Positions 63,892 to 64,000 of a stretch of DNA of 64,000 bases are shown here, one piece after another. The stretch covers positions 1,116,001 to 1,180,000 of the forward strand of contig NZ_CP157940.1 in the NCBI RefSeq assembly GCF_040207125.1. The letters run 5' to 3'. The notes under the pieces were generated by a model. It did not search any database and was not told the DNA's origin. It worked only from the letters and a program-made list of their open reading frames with translations. The translations under genes and the position numbers were made by a program. Source of the DNA: Lacrimispora sp. BS-2 (lineage in GTDB: Bacteria; Bacillota; Clostridia; Lachnospirales; Lachnospiraceae). The first letter of the stretch is position 1, and each line of letters opens with the position of its first letter.

Positions 63892-63938
63892 TGAGAGAAG
63901 TCCTGTAAACTAATGTTTATATGGCTTCTCTCATTTTT
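63892..63938 (+). terminator. terminator after the hypothetical gene
   Basis: TGAGAGAAG (63892-63900) and CTTCTCTCA (63924-63932) followed by six T. The last 62 bases show only a short repeat (AACTGTTGCC twice). Confidence 0.8.
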
Positions 63939-64000
63939 TGTCTGACGCTTAAATGGGAAAACTGTTGCCAAACTGTTGCCCAAATGATTAACTTCAATAA

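Noticed and set aside
63939..64000. Possible end of an integrase gene on the minus strand at the window edge
   Set aside because: Too short to identify; only a small direct repeat (AACTGTTGCC) is certain.

Overview
The window looks like chromosomal DNA of an anaerobic, spore-forming, low-to-moderate GC Firmicute, most likely a Lachnospiraceae / Clostridium cluster XIVa organism (Lacrimispora- or Hungatella-like). The reasons are the class III ribonucleotide reductase, PPi-type phosphofructokinase, T-box-controlled thrS, an infC-rpmI-rplT operon, Csp-like germination pseudoproteases, a BclB-like collagenous spore-surface protein, DUF1540/DUF4489 proteins and two sets of molybdenum hydroxylases. 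The species call is inference; no 16S is present.

Layout. 1-8.7 kb: SWIM/SNF2 helicase (cut by the window edge), flavin reductase, nrdD-nrdG behind a likely NrdR box, a LytTR regulator with a membrane partner, and a degenerate PLP-barrel protein. 8.7-16.4 kb (minus strand): one molybdenum-hydroxylase operon, transcribed as MocA-ModE fusion, MocA, Mo subunit, 2Fe-2S subunit, FAD subunit, then a one-chain 2Fe-2S/Mo enzyme of the selenium-dependent xanthine dehydrogenase type. 16.6-25.4 kb: MATE pseudogene, HAD phosphatase, acetamidase/formamidase, BCAA aminotransferase, AEC transporter, T-box-thrS, DUF1540 protein, EamA protein, and infC-rpmI-rplT with infC apparently starting at AUU.

25.4-50 kb is a patchwork of accessory DNA and decay. 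It holds a prophage scar (integrase 3' part against a tail-gene remnant), a small holin-like toxin, a Cys-rich peptide gene, an NCS2 permease behind an unassigned attenuating leader, five tRNA genes, an L,D-transpeptidase, a MerR regulator, a GGDEF protein, phosphofructokinase, a second integrase stump, broken lipoprotein/secreted/arsenical genes, the 547-residue collagen-like protein, a DUF4489 protein, cold-shock and HMA-like proteins, a possible structured RNA, and thymidine kinase. 50-64 kb: a PTS-NanE-RpiR amino-sugar cluster, a YIEGIA membrane protein pair, a second three-subunit molybdenum hydroxylase with a different gene order, a second copy of the Cys-rich peptide gene, MscL, and two divergent Csp-type pseudoproteases.

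The strongest undescribed-looking signals are: (1) two unlinked 61-64 residue Cys/Asn-rich peptides with an identical 12-residue core at the same position and near-identical upstream regions carrying a SigK-like promoter; (2) two divergent Csp homologues, both with Gly in place of the catalytic Ser at residue 488, driven by near-identical SigE-like promoters ending in a perfect 21-bp inverted repeat; (3) an unassigned riboswitch-like leader upstream of a nucleobase permease; (4) a nested-stem RNA candidate upstream of tdk; (5) a MocA-ModE fusion next to a 21-bp perfect palindrome. All functions are inferred from sequence motifs read by eye; no database search was run.
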